A stretch of DNA of 64,000 nt from Desulfomonilia bacterium. Lineage in GTDB: Bacteria > Desulfobacterota > Desulfomonilia > UBA1062. The notes under the pieces are model-generated. The model did not search any database. It saw nothing but the letters and a program-made list of their open reading frames with translations, and was not told the DNA's origin. Positions within the stretch are counted from its first letter, which is position 1. Every line of letters starts with the position of its first letter. Location: contig DATCTV010000033.1 of NCBI GenBank assembly GCA_036567785.1, positions 1-64,000 on the forward strand. The letters run 5' to 3'. A program made the translations under genes and the position numbers. Shown one piece after another: positions 8,532 through 17,125 of the stretch.

Positions 8532-9131
8532 ATGAATTCTATTCACAATATAAAGAACATTAATAAAGAGAGGTTAATTTCAATTATCCAAAATTTTGAT
8601 CGCTCAAAAATCCAATCCATTTTCATTTGGACAATGCAGGAATATCAACAAACAGTGTCCCTATACAGTATACAAAAAGACAACCATATTAGTGAGATAG
8701 ATGCATTTGTACCACTATGGTTAGCAAGTGTGATTGATTACGAAAACTGGTGGCAATTAAACAAATGCATGGATGAAAATACAGCTTCAGATTTATACGA
8801 GTATCAGCTAAAAAAATATATTGAAGACATTGATTTTGTGATTCAAGAACCGTGCTTTATTTCTCAATATTCTAAAGGACAAATTGATGAAAAGTCAGGA
8901 TATGTAAAAAAATTCAGACCCAAATTTCCTTTTAGAAGTGATGATCTAGATGTTGCCTCAACATTAGATAATGGAATATACTTGAATTACAAATTCATTA
9001 ATGAAGAGACTTTTAGTTTTAAGGAAGTAAAAGTGGTTTCAGGTTATCAACTACGTTTTGATAAATCATATGCAGGGTATAGAGATTTGTTTTTTGAAAG
9101 TGAGAAAGAATACTTCTATTTTACTGAGTAA
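8532..9131 (+). CDS. Putative immunity protein of a polymorphic-toxin cassette
   Basis: The start is ATG 8532, with ataggag about 8 bases upstream; the longer frame from 8499 overlaps a toxin-tail fragment and lacks such a site. The product is about 199 residues, soluble, acidic, and rich in aromatic residues (NWWQLNKCMDE). It has no signal peptide or membrane helix, which is typical of cytoplasmic immunity proteins. I do not recognise a named family. It lies in a run of toxin tails and immunity-type genes, so its job would be to neutralise a toxin delivered by neighbouring cells. The frame is intact. Confidence 0.6.
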   Translation: MNSIHNIKNINKERLISIIQNFDRSKIQSIFIWTMQEYQQTVSLYSIQKDNHISEIDAFVPLWLASVIDYENWWQLNKCMDENTASDLYEYQLKKYIEDIDFVIQEPCFISQYSKGQIDEKSGYVKKFRPKFPFRSDDLDVASTLDNGIYLNYKFINEETFSFKEVKVVSGYQLRFDKSYAGYRDLFFESEKEYFYFTE

Positions 9132-9133
9132 CT

Positions 9134-9208
9134 TCTGGTTTGCTACATGATCTTGTCCATGAGTACACGTTAGAATGGTTTTACCCCAACCTGATAATTA
9201 TATATTAA
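9134..9208 (+). pseudogene. Toxin C-terminal tail fragment 3 (orphan)
   Basis: A frame opening just after the previous stop reads SGLLHDLVHEYTLEWFYPN and ends at TAA 9206-9208, 20 bases before the next immunity-type start. The HD-VHE pairing and the dense aromatic tail look like the end of a folded enzymatic toxin domain. It has no start signal, so it is not expressed as a gene. The call rests on the repeated toxin-tail/immunity layout. Confidence 0.35.
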
Positions 9209-9228
9209 TCAAAAAGGAGATACCTGCA

Positions 9229-9555
9229 ATGTGCATTGATTGTAGCAAAATGGAACAACTTGTTGCTGAGAATCAAATAAATTTGAATGTAGTTCAACAG
9301 TTATTAAGAGAGAATACAATAGAATTACATGCTGGAAATTGTTTGCCAGAGGAGATTGAGATGTATTTGGATAAAGGGAATCACTACACAATAAATACAT
9401 ATTATCAATGCAAAGTATGTAAAAAGTATTATTATATTGGATTTTGCTTATATGGGAGCCCAATTATAAAAGAAATTGATAAAATTGAGGTTGACCAAGG
9501 AATATCGCGACTAGAATGGGGATTTGTTGGTGTTCATTTTACAAATCACAAATAA
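9229..9555 (+). CDS. Small cysteine-containing putative immunity protein
   Basis: ATG 9229 is chosen because aaaaggaga precedes it by about 7 bases; the longer frame from 9175 overlaps a toxin-tail remnant in another frame. The 108-residue product has two cysteine pairs (CIDC at residues 2-5 and CKVCKKYYY in the middle) that could bind zinc. It ends in a hydrophobic and aromatic stretch. It has no signal peptide. I do not recognise the family. Like its neighbours, it follows a toxin tail closely and is probably an orphan immunity gene. Confidence 0.55.
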   Translation: MCIDCSKMEQLVAENQINLNVVQQLLRENTIELHAGNCLPEEIEMYLDKGNHYTINTYYQCKVCKKYYYIGFCLYGSPIIKEIDKIEVDQGISRLEWGFVGVHFTNHK

Positions 9556-9853
9556 AGGCTGTATTAGGCTTAGATTTTGAAGATAATTTAAATCTGAACT
9601 ATTGATTTAAGAAGCGGATATCTTATCTATTGCTGGGTTTCTATGGCTTTTATTTTAAGAAACAAGTTTATTTATGAATCACGGGGTGCTCAGCAAACCT
9701 TTTCAGGGACATAGAAGGTATATAACCCTCGAATGTTTGGTGTGTGCACGTTTACAAAACTTGACGTAGCTGCAAGCACACATTATTCGCGGCAAAGTTG
9801 ATGAAAGATTAATTAAATAATAAATTATAGCGATAAAATAAGGATGAAAAAAT
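9556..9853 (+). other. Intergenic stretch with further cassette debris
   Basis: No full gene is present. Near the right end, a short open frame just ahead of the DUF1877 stub reads QAHIIRGKVDERLIK followed by a stop, in the same relation to that stub as the other toxin tails have to their immunity genes. The rest (about 9560-9760) shows no recognisable coding or RNA signal. Confidence 0.35.
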
Positions 9854-9961
9854 ATGTCTTGTCTAGGAGTGCTCTTTGCAATTGAACAATCAGAATCCCA
9901 AAAGCTGAAAAAGTTAAAAGCAGAAGATGATTTAATATTTTTTGTTTATAAAAGGTTATAA
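9854..9961 (+). pseudogene. DUF1877 (YfbM-like) protein stub, truncated
   Basis: The frame encodes 35 residues starting MSCLGVLFAIEQSESQKLKK. This closely follows the opening of DUF1877/YfbM-family proteins (M-G-C-L-G-V-x-F-A-L, then a helix with E and K). Family members are about 150-170 residues and are often found as immunity-type genes near polymorphic toxins. Here the frame ends after 35 codons, 24 bases before the SUKH gene, so only the N-terminal piece remains. Confidence 0.55.
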
Positions 9962-9985
9962 ATTTATTATTATGGAGAGTGAAAA

Positions 9986-11119
9986 ATGGACTATAGAAGA
10001 TTTCTTTCCCCAATATCAAGCGATAAGAACTTAGAGGTTGTCCCTGAAGTTATTAAACAAAAGATTAATGATTTAGAAAAGGAATTTAATATAAAACTTC
10101 CTCCCGCATATATTGAAATGATACTATCTTGTGACGGTGGAAGAATTAAAGATACATATGCATTATTCAAGAATGATAAGGGAAAAACATGTCACACCTA
10201 TATTGATATTATGTATGGAGTTAATAGAGATTTTTGGAGCATTCAAAGAGCATTTAAACAAAACTGGGAATTACTCCTTGACAATGGTTTCTATGAATTT
10301 GTATATGATCTTATGTTTTATATTTTTAAATCAGGACAATTTGATAAATTCAGAGAAGAAGGTATAATACCAGAATACTTTGATAGTGAGGAACCTGATG
10401 ATGAACAAATTAACCAATTTTATCAAGAGTTCCATAATTATGCGAATAAGTTAGATGCTGCAATCAGAAAGATAGAGTATACGGACAATAGAAGTTTAAA
10501 CGCACGGGTAGTTGGGTATTATGAAATGGTTAAATTCTTTAGGTTATCTTTTGAATTTGCATCAGATGATGGACATGGTGCTTATTATTTCTTTTATGGA
10601 GATAAAAATGATTCGGAACCAAGCGTATGGTATGCTTATGATCTGGATTATTGGTATAAAATATCACCAAACTTTGAAGAATTTATCAAATCACTTGTTG
10701 TAAATAGAAAAGATCTATGTTTTGGTGTAGATAAAATTGATGATAATGTTTGTTCCTTTATTAATAAATTGTTAACTTCTGTCTTCGGATTTGATAGTGC
10801 TTTAACCATAGAAATTCTTCTTGATAGCATTGCAAACAAAATGTTCGGTTACGAAATAACATTGTATGATAAGTACGCAATATCGGTATCACGAAATATG
10901 TACAAAGATGGTAGCGGTTATAGGGAGACTCATTATAAGAACTATGAGTTTATAATTGAGGTTGGAGTTAAATGTTATGACGATAGTGATCAGACCTTAT
11001 TTAAGGAAGCATATGAGGACAAAATAATTTCGGTTTATAATGATTTTAAAAATATAAAGCTACTCTATACAGTAGGTTATCATAGCATGATAGATGAAAT
11101 CATTAAAGCTGACGAATAA
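9986..11119 (+). CDS. SUKH (SMI1/KNR4) superfamily immunity protein
   Basis: The 377-residue protein carries a SUKH-type opening: KINDLEKEFNIKLPPAYIEM around residues 26-45, followed by LSCDGG, matching the conserved family segment of a helix, LP-x-x-(Y/F), and a (D/N)GG turn. A second W/Y-rich acidic part follows (about 160-240), and a longer C-terminal region is not recognised. It is longer than a single SUKH domain (about 130-150), so it may be two modules. SUKH proteins are widespread immunity proteins against nuclease and other polymorphic toxins. The start has ggagag upstream. It is the last gene of the immunity cluster and is intact. Confidence 0.75.
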   Translation: MDYRRFLSPISSDKNLEVVPEVIKQKINDLEKEFNIKLPPAYIEMILSCDGGRIKDTYALFKNDKGKTCHTYIDIMYGVNRDFWSIQRAFKQNWELLLDNGFYEFVYDLMFYIFKSGQFDKFREEGIIPEYFDSEEPDDEQINQFYQEFHNYANKLDAAIRKIEYTDNRSLNARVVGYYEMVKFFRLSFEFASDDGHGAYYFFYGDKNDSEPSVWYAYDLDYWYKISPNFEEFIKSLVVNRKDLCFGVDKIDDNVCSFINKLLTSVFGFDSALTIEILLDSIANKMFGYEITLYDKYAISVSRNMYKDGSGYRETHYKNYEFIIEVGVKCYDDSDQTLFKEAYEDKIISVYNDFKNIKLLYTVGYHSMIDEIIKADE

Positions 11120-11439
11120 TTTTAATCAATCCCTTTTCGTTCCAAATATTCCAATTAGTTAGGGGGCATTTTCCCTAAACTCTGCTATACCTTTACGCAA
11201 AATCCCTAATAATTACGCGTATTTGTTTGAATTACGCGTTAAGGTTCACCCCCCCTTGTGTCATTTCCTGCCTCCACAGCACAAAAAAACACACAGGTAA
11301 AATCACCCAAAACCCGCTACACCTCACTCACCAAGCCCTTTACGCTCTATCAACGCCACCGATTCAACATGCCTTGATGCGTCAAAAAAGATGCCGCTTG
11401 AACCTGGTGGGCCCTTGGCGGCAGGGTATTTTATTCTTT
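11120..11439. other. Intergenic boundary between the immunity cluster and defence genes
   Basis: No gene is supported. The stretch has two close copies of aattacgcg (about 11211 and 11230) and then a C-rich block before the convergent end of the PIN-like gene. The base composition is uneven, which suggests a junction of DNA pieces of different origin. Confidence 0.35.
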
Positions 11440-13515
11440 TTACCGGCTGAATTTTACCGTTTTATGATACTTAATTGTCTTCCCAGTTATATCATCACAT
11501 GTAATATAAGTTCCTACTAAATTTCGTCCTTTTTGCCCAAATACAACTTTCACATTATCCGGCTGAACACTGGTTATAGGAACTATAATCTCTATCTCGT
11601 AATCTCCATCAGGAATGGAATTTGAGGATACATCACTACCATATTTGAATATTTCACTCTCGAATTTTCCATAATCTAATATTTGCGCTTTTGAGCTTGC
11701 TCTATATTTAATTTTTCTATTAATAAGTTCAATCATTAAATATGTATTTATTGGTAAATTAGTCGTACCTATAATCTGCACATATTTATTTTCTATATTT
11801 TTTGCCTCACATATAAAATACACTTCTAATTCTTTTCCTGCTTGAGGCGGCAAAATTTCCATTGTCTTTGGCAGTGGATATGCATTCCCCAGCGGAATTG
11901 CTTCTCCTTCGAAACTACAATCTTCACCATTAATAACAAAGCCAATATCCTTAAATCTTTTTATCGCTAATGCGTCAATTTCATTTAAACTCAAGTTAAT
12001 ATTTGTTGATTGATTTTGAACCAATGTAAAAGCTCTATTTATCTCAATTAGCGAACTCGCAAAGTTCTTTGCTGCATCTATGAACATCAATGCTTCAGCA
12101 CGATCGATTGAATTTTTACTCTCATACTGATCCCAATTTTTCATCATATAGTTGTATACTTGATAGTCATCTTCATTAGGTTTGATAAAAATTCCACGCT
12201 TTGATTCTAATGTTACACTCTCTAAAATACATCTTTCAAAAACCCCTGTCCTAATTTCTATGTTAGAAATATCTTTACCAAATATTTCCCCCGATGAAGC
12301 TCCAGTTATGAAACTACAATCAAAGGAAATGTTAAGTGTAAAATAAAACTCATCCCGTATATCACTTATTGTAATTCTCCCAATTTCTTTATCATTATAC
12401 GCACCAACAATTTCTGCACTACCATCTAATTCAACTAAATAGTGCACCCTTGTTTTTACATCAACAGAAACACTTTTTACGATTAATGTTAAATTATTTA
12501 TTTCTTTAATGCAATTAATTTCCTCAACAAATGGCAGCAAATATACATGTTCTTCAGAATTCATCCAATCAAGCATTTTCTGCTTAATATCTTCCTGGCT
12601 ATTCCTTACAGCTATATCAGCATAATCGTCTTTTTGCATTTCTGCTAAACTTAATACTGTATCAACATGCAAAATCTCACCTATGTACTCTACAAATTTA
12701 TCATCTGTTAAAATACAAATCTGATTTCCGTTTGATCGTTCCTCATACTCTTTCAATAATTCTTCACGGGGAGCCGTTGCTCTTTCATCTTTTTCCAAGA
12801 ACCAATCCTCTTTTGTATCTGCAGTGACAAAAACTATCGGCTTTCCTTTTTTCTTACCAAAAGATATAATCTCATACCATAAAACCAAGTCTCCAAAAAT
12901 GTCTACTCCGTCTTTAGTCGATTTTGAATTATTACGTGGATCATCCATATATCCTGGTGGAATTTTATATCTATAACGAATATCACCATCTTTATATATC
13001 TCAAACAAAGTTGATGGAGCTAGCTCATCCATTTCACTATGATTACAAATCAACCTAAAGAAATCTTCAACTTCCTGTTTGTCCATAAAACCGTCATTCT
13101 CTTGCTTTATACAGCTTTCACCATATCTCTCTAAAGATTTTTTGAGTATTTCTAAATCAGAAATGGACTTGCTAGAAATTTCTTGACTTTGCGCAAATTT
13201 ATATTTGATAAAAAATTGCATTTGCTTCATAACTGCACTACTGCAACTATTTATTGCATTTTTTATATCTGTTACAGTTTTTTTTGCATTACTAATACGC
13301 TGATTTTCTACTATTGGCAGATTTTTTTGAAATTCGTGTCTTACTTGTGATGGTACCCATATATTCTCCTGTATAAGTCTATAAATCAAAAGTAACTCCT
13401 GACTAGATTTTCTTGAATACCGAAGTAAATTCAAGTAAATATTTGTATCAAAAATATAAACAGGATCACTACTGTATAAACTTTTAAATGCATCCTTGCT
13501 GATAAAATTTCCCAC
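11440..13515 (-). CDS. Large PIN-like domain protein (PIN_8/DUF4935 type), probable defence ribonuclease
   Basis: The 691-residue protein starts with a PIN-like nuclease domain (about residues 15-290). The acidic metal-binding positions are visible: D23 in IFDTNIYL, E61 in VRHEFQKN, D205 and D209 in the DIFGD region, and D233 in FVTADTKEDW. These match the PIN_8 arrangement (VPxxVxxEF and VxxxTxDxKxDWW). PIN domains cut RNA. The remaining 400 residues are beta-rich and unrecognised; they may sense a trigger or bind a partner. Such proteins recur in defence islands. The gene is last in a minus-strand run downstream of the TIR gene, with a gap of about 100 bases. Confidence 0.8.
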   Translation of the reverse strand: MGNFISKDAFKSLYSSDPVYIFDTNIYLNLLRYSRKSSQELLLIYRLIQENIWVPSQVRHEFQKNLPIVENQRISNAKKTVTDIKNAINSCSSAVMKQMQFFIKYKFAQSQEISSKSISDLEILKKSLERYGESCIKQENDGFMDKQEVEDFFRLICNHSEMDELAPSTLFEIYKDGDIRYRYKIPPGYMDDPRNNSKSTKDGVDIFGDLVLWYEIISFGKKKGKPIVFVTADTKEDWFLEKDERATAPREELLKEYEERSNGNQICILTDDKFVEYIGEILHVDTVLSLAEMQKDDYADIAVRNSQEDIKQKMLDWMNSEEHVYLLPFVEEINCIKEINNLTLIVKSVSVDVKTRVHYLVELDGSAEIVGAYNDKEIGRITISDIRDEFYFTLNISFDCSFITGASSGEIFGKDISNIEIRTGVFERCILESVTLESKRGIFIKPNEDDYQVYNYMMKNWDQYESKNSIDRAEALMFIDAAKNFASSLIEINRAFTLVQNQSTNINLSLNEIDALAIKRFKDIGFVINGEDCSFEGEAIPLGNAYPLPKTMEILPPQAGKELEVYFICEAKNIENKYVQIIGTTNLPINTYLMIELINRKIKYRASSKAQILDYGKFESEIFKYGSDVSSNSIPDGDYEIEIIVPITSVQPDNVKVVFGQKGRNLVGTYITCDDITGKTIKYHKTVKFSR

Positions 13516-13616
13516 GAATTATCTCCTTCTCAAACGAATTTAAGCAAAAAACTGCTTATCCAGACATTACATCGAACCGCGTTTTTAAAAATTCTATACA
13601 AAATGAATAATGTAAA

Positions 13617-14483
13617 TTACTCAAATAGGCTCAAACGCTCATTAATGAAATTCGCTAATTGTAGTGGAGTGAATTTCATTCCATCTATGTAACCATCTGT
13701 ATTGAATACACCATCTACATGTCCTGTATCCAATCTTATATACATGATTTTATTTATTTCTTTTTCCATAATCATCTCTCGTATAGCTCTAAATTCAAGT
13801 CCACACCATTTTTTATCTTGATATTTCTCACATAAGAAAACAACAATTAATTTTGATCGATTTCTATATATGTCTTGTAAAAGAGTGTCCAATGATGGCC
13901 TTGCAAGTTGACTAATAAAATTGTTGTCATAAAAAATACGATTTTTATCTAATATTTTCTCAAGTTCTCTTACTACTTGCTCAACTATGTCTCGTGATTC
14001 CCCTGCAAATGTAAATGAAACATCAAAGAATTGCTTTATGATGTCTACAGGTCGATTTGTTTTTACAGCTTTAAGGTTAATACCTATGGATTGTAATTCC
14101 TTAAACAAATTCACTTTCTTAATTGCCCAATGCGTTCTATTAAATTCCCAATTCTTTATATCTAATTCGAATTGAAATTTATGTAATTTTTCTTTTGAAA
14201 GCACTTCTACTTTTTCAAAGGTTATTTTAATACCAACTTGTCTCACGACAATATCTGTTATATAACCAATACTAGCATCTTTATCGTAATAATCTTCATA
14301 AGCAAAAATACATAGGGAGTTTTTTATCTCATTAATTTCGTCCTTCCCAAGCTTAACAAATTTATCAACAAGATCTTTTTCCGTATATTCCACTATACAC
14401 CTATCTATATCAAATATTGTTGAATTTGAGTCCCAAGCATTTTCATCGCCTGAAATAAACAAATTGTATATTTCTTCACTCAT
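13617..14483 (-). CDS. TIR-domain protein with an N-terminal unknown domain
   Basis: The C-terminal half (about residues 152-288) is a TIR domain of the DVSFTFAG type: FDVSFTFAGESRD at 153-165, RIFYD at 182-186, and the helix-and-strand segment LIVVFLCEKYQDKKWCGLEF ending in E230, the expected catalytic glutamate of NAD-cleaving TIR proteins. The N-terminal 150 residues are not recognised and may bind a ligand or partner. Bacterial TIR proteins act in abortive anti-phage defence by consuming NAD or making signalling nucleotides. The gene sits between the CoiA-like and PIN-like genes in a defence cluster. Which molecule activates it cannot be read from sequence. Confidence 0.8.
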   Translation of the reverse strand: MSEEIYNLFISGDENAWDSNSTIFDIDRCIVEYTEKDLVDKFVKLGKDEINEIKNSLCIFAYEDYYDKDASIGYITDIVVRQVGIKITFEKVEVLSKEKLHKFQFELDIKNWEFNRTHWAIKKVNLFKELQSIGINLKAVKTNRPVDIIKQFFDVSFTFAGESRDIVEQVVRELEKILDKNRIFYDNNFISQLARPSLDTLLQDIYRNRSKLIVVFLCEKYQDKKWCGLEFRAIREMIMEKEINKIMYIRLDTGHVDGVFNTDGYIDGMKFTPLQLANFINERLSLFE

Positions 14484-14569
14484 CTACAATCGCTCCTTTG
14501 TTTTATTAATAGAAGGCAATGGAATAATTATAAAGCAATATCTTCAACCTAATGAAGCATTTAACTATT

Positions 14570-15592
14570 TTATTTGCCAAATAGCTTTTTTATAAAGCCT
14601 TTATTTTTCTCTTCCTTAAGCTCATTTTGAAGTTTATAAATACTATCTTGGTCTCTTTGATGTTGCTCAGTCAATTCAGAATTCTTTTGAAATACTTTAT
14701 TCACTGTACGTAATTTATTCTCATTTATAATAAGCTCATTTTCCAGCTTTTCATATTTTTTATTTAAAATATGTAATGAAGTCTCATTGCTTCTAATTTG
14801 TTCTTCTTGAGCTTCAATAATATTTTTATTGTTTAATATTTGTTCTTGTAGTTTTTGTTTTTCCTTTTCAAAATTTGCCAAGATTTTATACCTCTCCTCC
14901 ATGTTTGATCCCGCCTCAGGAAAAACATCATTTATATATTTTCCAATAACTTTATAATTGCTTTTTTCAACTTTTTTCCTAATTATCTGTTTATAATATT
15001 CATGCTGCTCTTCATTGCTAATATCTTCGGGCACTCTTTGATTATCATATATTTTAGCTTGAAATATTTGTATTCCATTTTCAGTTAAATCATTAATTTT
15101 AGATTTTTCAACTTTATGAGTAACAGCAATCTCCAAAGCTAATTTTCCATTCCATTTGTAATAATACAACAACGGTTCTGTTCTCTCTAGCTCAAGCATT
15201 ATATCAATATAATACAAATTGTAAGGTGTTCTATAAAAATACTCCATTTTAGCATTTTTGATAAAGATCATAACTTGAGTACCGAATTCATCTAAAAGCA
15301 ATCTATTAGCTTCAGAATATACTATTTCATAAAGTTTATGAGTCATTGTCATTTCACTACTAATACCAGCATGCGTAGAACCAGAATAATAGCTAAAATG
15401 TGCAGACTTACCATCTATACTTGATCGTTTGGGAAACACTTTTTCTGCATTTTTTAATTCAGGAGAGTCCCAAAAATCAATTATTTCATCTTTATTATTG
15501 ATTCTGGAATTTTTCATCTTTAATGCTTTATACACACTTACAGATTTCATTCCAGAATTAGATTTATAATATGCATAAAATTTCTTTACCAC
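14570..15592 (-). CDS. CoiA-like nuclease-fold protein with C-terminal coiled coil
   Basis: Residues about 70-190 resemble the competence protein CoiA-like PD-(D/E)XK fold: YYIDIMLELE, then LALEIAVTHKVEKSKINDL, and NGIQIFQAKI, the pattern of an active-site strand followed by E-x-x-VTH and a K-rich helix. Residues about 225-325 form a long heptad coiled coil, rich in Glu and Lys. The C-terminus (KGFIKKLFGK) is basic. CoiA-like proteins are thought to act on DNA. Here the protein probably belongs to the defence cluster, between the PD-(D/E)XK gene and the TIR gene. The nuclease call is moderate, since not every catalytic residue can be assigned. Confidence 0.6.
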   Translation of the reverse strand: MVKKFYAYYKSNSGMKSVSVYKALKMKNSRINNKDEIIDFWDSPELKNAEKVFPKRSSIDGKSAHFSYYSGSTHAGISSEMTMTHKLYEIVYSEANRLLLDEFGTQVMIFIKNAKMEYFYRTPYNLYYIDIMLELERTEPLLYYYKWNGKLALEIAVTHKVEKSKINDLTENGIQIFQAKIYDNQRVPEDISNEEQHEYYKQIIRKKVEKSNYKVIGKYINDVFPEAGSNMEERYKILANFEKEKQKLQEQILNNKNIIEAQEEQIRSNETSLHILNKKYEKLENELIINENKLRTVNKVFQKNSELTEQHQRDQDSIYKLQNELKEEKNKGFIKKLFGK

Positions 15593-15654
15593 ATTATCCC
15601 TCTCATTGTTTACTATAATGAATACTCAATTTGCTTGTGATTTTTAGCTGTCTA

Positions 15655-17046
15655 TTATATCTTATAATTACTTGCAGAAGCCTTAGGTTTTGCATCAATA
15701 ATTATAAGATGCGCTGGCTTCTCTCCTCTAGCCTTTCTTTGTTCATAGTTATCTTCTACCTGCTTAACCCTATAAGAATCCTTACCATTATCCACTAATA
15801 AAAAAATCTTACTATCGGTTTCCTCAGATTTTGCATATTCTTCGATCTGCACTTCAAATCCATGTAATGTTTCACTATTGGATGTTAGTTTTATCTCAAT
15901 AACGGTTTTATCAGTGCCTCTACTAATTTTAAAATCAACAGGTCCCCTCCCCGTATTTGATTCTGGACTAATATCTAATCCATTAGCTTTGCAGTAGTAC
16001 CCTGTACATCCGTGTAATGTCCTCTGAACAATTTTTTCTGCATTTCTGCTATCCGCCGTCTCTAGCACTGAATATCCTTTCTGATTTTCTACCCATTGTT
16101 TATATACGTTCAAAATCTCTATTGCTGATTCATATGAATTCTTTTGAGAAGCCACCATGAAGCTTTTTGCATTAGTAACGTTATGAATAATTTTTTCAAT
16201 CAGATAATCCAAATTTTTATATATATTATAGGGAGGAACAACAGTAGCATCATAGTCAGCTATAACCTGCCGTAATATCTCAGGTTTTTTAAATATAAAC
16301 TCTTTAATATAATGTTTCTTACTACTAACAGTAAGTTTCTTCCACTCTTTTCCTACCAATTCATTAATTTCAGCTCTAATTGTCTCATTTTCAATACAAA
16401 CTCTATCAATATCATCCCAATCCTTCGCAATAGGAAGTTCATGTAATATGTCAATTGGTAATAGTAAAAGTTCACAACCCTTATACGGATTAATAACAAT
16501 TCCGTTCTTAAATTGAATATCCGGATAATTCTCTTTATTTATCCCTATTAATTCATAAACGTGCTTAGTGTATAAAACGATATCATCATATATTAATCTA
16601 GCAACCATATCACTAAGCCGATCCGGTCCAACGTTCTCTTCAAAAAGACTAGTTAGATGGAATATTTCAGGCTGTTCTGAACCACTTTTTATGATATCAA
16701 ATGCATCTTTTATAATTTGCTCTCGTAATTTTTTTCCGAATCCAGCTCCATGCGTGCCTTTAGAAAATCCGAGATTTATTCCACTCACTTCCGAAAAATT
16801 AAATTTATTAATAGCAGTTCTATAACATTTATCTTGATTATTATTAGAAGCCTTAAGCAAGATACCAATACCTTTAAAATATTCATTGATTTTATTATAT
16901 GATTCAGCAAACTCAGGAACTTTTGTAAGTTTGAGTCTCTTAATATTGATAAAATAGTTGCTGTCTTCATCTAATAGCGAATCAAATACTCCCAAGTCTT
17001 CTAACTTAGTCCCTAATTCGAACTCTTCCGACACAAATACTGACAT
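15655..17046 (-). CDS. PD-(D/E)XK nuclease-domain protein linked to the ABC-3C module
   Basis: The start is ambiguous. The frame opens at 17118, but MSVFVSEEF at 17046 looks like the natural N-terminus, giving 463 residues. Counting from 17118, the C-terminal part has a PD-(D/E)XK core: E361, then GRGPVDFK with D395, and VIEIKLTS with E408 and K410. This gives the D-(x)n-E-x-K signature of restriction-like nucleases. The N-terminal 300 residues are unrecognised. The gene directly follows the SMC-like ATPase, with 8 bases between its stop and 17118, so it is very likely co-translated and acts with that system, perhaps as the DNA-cutting component. Confidence 0.7.
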   Translation of the reverse strand: MSVFVSEEFELGTKLEDLGVFDSLLDEDSNYFINIKRLKLTKVPEFAESYNKINEYFKGIGILLKASNNNQDKCYRTAINKFNFSEVSGINLGFSKGTHGAGFGKKLREQIIKDAFDIIKSGSEQPEIFHLTSLFEENVGPDRLSDMVARLIYDDIVLYTKHVYELIGINKENYPDIQFKNGIVINPYKGCELLLLPIDILHELPIAKDWDDIDRVCIENETIRAEINELVGKEWKKLTVSSKKHYIKEFIFKKPEILRQVIADYDATVVPPYNIYKNLDYLIEKIIHNVTNAKSFMVASQKNSYESAIEILNVYKQWVENQKGYSVLETADSRNAEKIVQRTLHGCTGYYCKANGLDISPESNTGRGPVDFKISRGTDKTVIEIKLTSNSETLHGFEVQIEEYAKSEETDSKIFLLVDNGKDSYRVKQVEDNYEQRKARGEKPAHLIIIDAKPKASASNYKI

Positions 17047-17125
17047 GACCCACCCACTTTCTCTAATCCTATTTGAACTTAAATAAGCTCCATAATTCAA
17101 TATAATACTGAGTACCATTCAAGCT

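Noticed and set aside
9986-11119. Possible toxin rather than immunity protein
   Set aside because: The N-terminal SUKH motif (LPPAYIEM and CDGG) and lack of any secretion or catalytic signature favour immunity.
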